Positions 63,077 to 64,000 of a DNA stretch of 64,000 nt are shown here, in pieces. Source of the stretch: Pterobdella sp. o SKG-2022 (Eukaryota > Annelida > Clitellata > Hirudinida > Piscicolidae); NCBI GenBank assembly GCA_964035795.1, contig OZ038320.1:9942671-10006670 (forward strand). The letters are read 5' to 3'. The position numbers were made by a program, and so were the translations under genes. Under the pieces are notes generated by a model. The model was not told where the DNA came from. It saw only the letters and a program-made list of their open reading frames with translations, and did no database searches. Every line of letters starts with the position of its first letter. Position 1 is the first letter of the stretch.

Positions 63077-63389
63077 TGTAGCTCGTGGATAAAGTTCTCT
63101 AAGTAGTTCTCGTGCATGGTCCAGGGTCTGTTGAAAAATATTTTCTTTAATGTATAACACAAGTTAGTCATATAAGTATGAGGCTGTAAAAGAATTTGAA
63201 TAAGATACCAGATTAACCAATTCATAGTGGTCATTTGTTTTAATTGTTTCTCCTGGTCCCAAAACGTGGCTCGCTGAAATATTAAAATGATTATTCAATT
63301 AATAATATACTTTGAAATAGAGAATATTGTATGGAGTTACCATATGCCACACAAATCACGAAGAAAACTACTTTCAAAGCCAAAAACAT
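63077..63389 (-). CDS. Hypothetical small secreted protein, 5' exons
   Basis: Three phase-consistent exons: 63341-63389, 63209-63273, 63077-63127 (55 codons). The first encodes a clean signal peptide (MFLALKVVFFVICVAYA). Then come SHVLGPGETIKTNDHYEL, VNL and an amphipathic stretch TLDHARELLRELYPRAT. Exon 3 is followed by a good donor (GTGAGA). If that is not used, the frame runs 17 more codons to TAA at 63026. I do not recognise the family; a cystatin-like N-terminal region is a weak possibility from the size and the TIKTND word. No further exon was found before NDUFA10. Confidence 0.5.
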
Positions 63390-64000
63390 TGTGGAGCATT
63401 TGAAGTGAATTTTTCATTCTTTTTCTAGTCTTTATTGATTTATAAGACAGATGATAATTTAAATAACCAATTACACATGGATCCTACACAAGGAATACAC
63501 GTTTACACATGTTGAATCTGTTTTAAAAATCGAATATTCATTGGCAAAAAGTTTCAACCAATTCTCAATGTTATAAAATTAGTTGAAATATGTATTTTTT
63601 AAAAAACATACACAGTTATTGAATTCAAACCAAAAGCACATGGTTTCAGCTACTGATTCGTTAGTGCAGGTGTCAAAGCCATAAATGACGAAACCAAAAT
63701 AAAATATTTAGTATTCAAATACTCAAAAAGAACATAAGGGAGAGTAATCACTACTTATTTTAGCATGAAATAATTCTCTTAATTTTTTAGTTTTTAAGAG
63801 GCATCGTATGCTCTTAATAACATAGAATTAGTTAAAATATACTGCTTGATTTATAAGGAGTTTTTTAAAAGAACATTCACAACAAATTTTAATTCCTTTT
63901 CATCTGTTTCATATTGAGCTGAGATAGTTTTTGCTTGAATTTTTGTGATAAGTTCTTTATGTATTTTACTGGTTCACGGTTTTTCATTTTTTTGGAGATT
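63390..64000. other. Window end, no gene seen
   Basis: AT-rich sequence 5' of the small secreted-protein exons; short random frames only. It may hold that gene's promoter. Confidence 0.4.

Overview
This window is nuclear DNA from an AT-rich animal genome. Coding genes are split into many short exons with GT-AG introns of roughly 90 bp to 3.7 kb. The standard genetic code is in use, and simple repeats and retrotransposon debris are abundant. The presence of a NeuroD-type bHLH gene, NOMO, an RNF126/115 E3 ligase, a PCMTD-type methyltransferase-fold protein and the complex I subunit NDUFA10 supports a metazoan, probably bilaterian, origin. The sequence does not let me name the phylum. I rebuilt all gene models by hand from reading frames, splice consensus, codon phase at each junction and remembered family sequences. 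Every junction in the five complete family-assigned genes keeps phase.

Layout. At 1-586 (minus) is the 5' part of a NeuroD-like gene, cut by the window edge inside the bHLH basic region. From 587 to 12644 there is no gene I can support. That stretch holds a (CAA)n-linked 230-bp tandem duplication (4844-5415), a CATT/CATC-rich tract and a few palindromic, promoter-like patches. 12645-14722 (minus, 8 exons) encodes a UEVLD-type lactate-dehydrogenase-fold protein whose catalytic histidine is glutamine. 15157-25648 (minus, 30 exons, 1188 aa) is NOMO and ends only 434 bp upstream of the UEVLD-like start. 28040-33421 (minus) is an intronless-looking 1793-aa, Asn-rich open frame of unknown function. 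36708-46176 (minus, 13 exons, 345 aa) is an RNF126/115 RING-H2 ligase whose introns hold two LINE copies and a foldback element. 47721-53569 (plus, 9 exons, 1006 aa) is PCMTD-like, about three times the size of vertebrate PCMTD1 because of N/D/S-rich insertions. 54689-55884 is a head-to-head pair of LINE 3' ends inside one target-site duplication. 56239-60785 (minus, 12 exons, 370 aa) is NDUFA10. 63077-63389 (minus) holds three exons of an unrecognised secreted protein.

The genes form no single pathway. NOMO (ER membrane), NDUFA10 (mitochondrial complex I), RNF126 and PCMTD (ubiquitin system) are housekeeping genes, and NeuroD is a developmental regulator. The common theme is the spread of Asn/Asp-rich low-complexity sequence. 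It makes up most of the 1793-aa protein and over half of the PCMTD-like protein, and forms the tail of RNF126, while NOMO, NDUFA10 and UEVLD-like are free of it. Mobile DNA includes at least three LINE groups judged by their protein remnants, a TA-flanked MITE family with two copies here, and further foldback elements that share the 9-mer ACGAAGCTT at the inner end of one arm.
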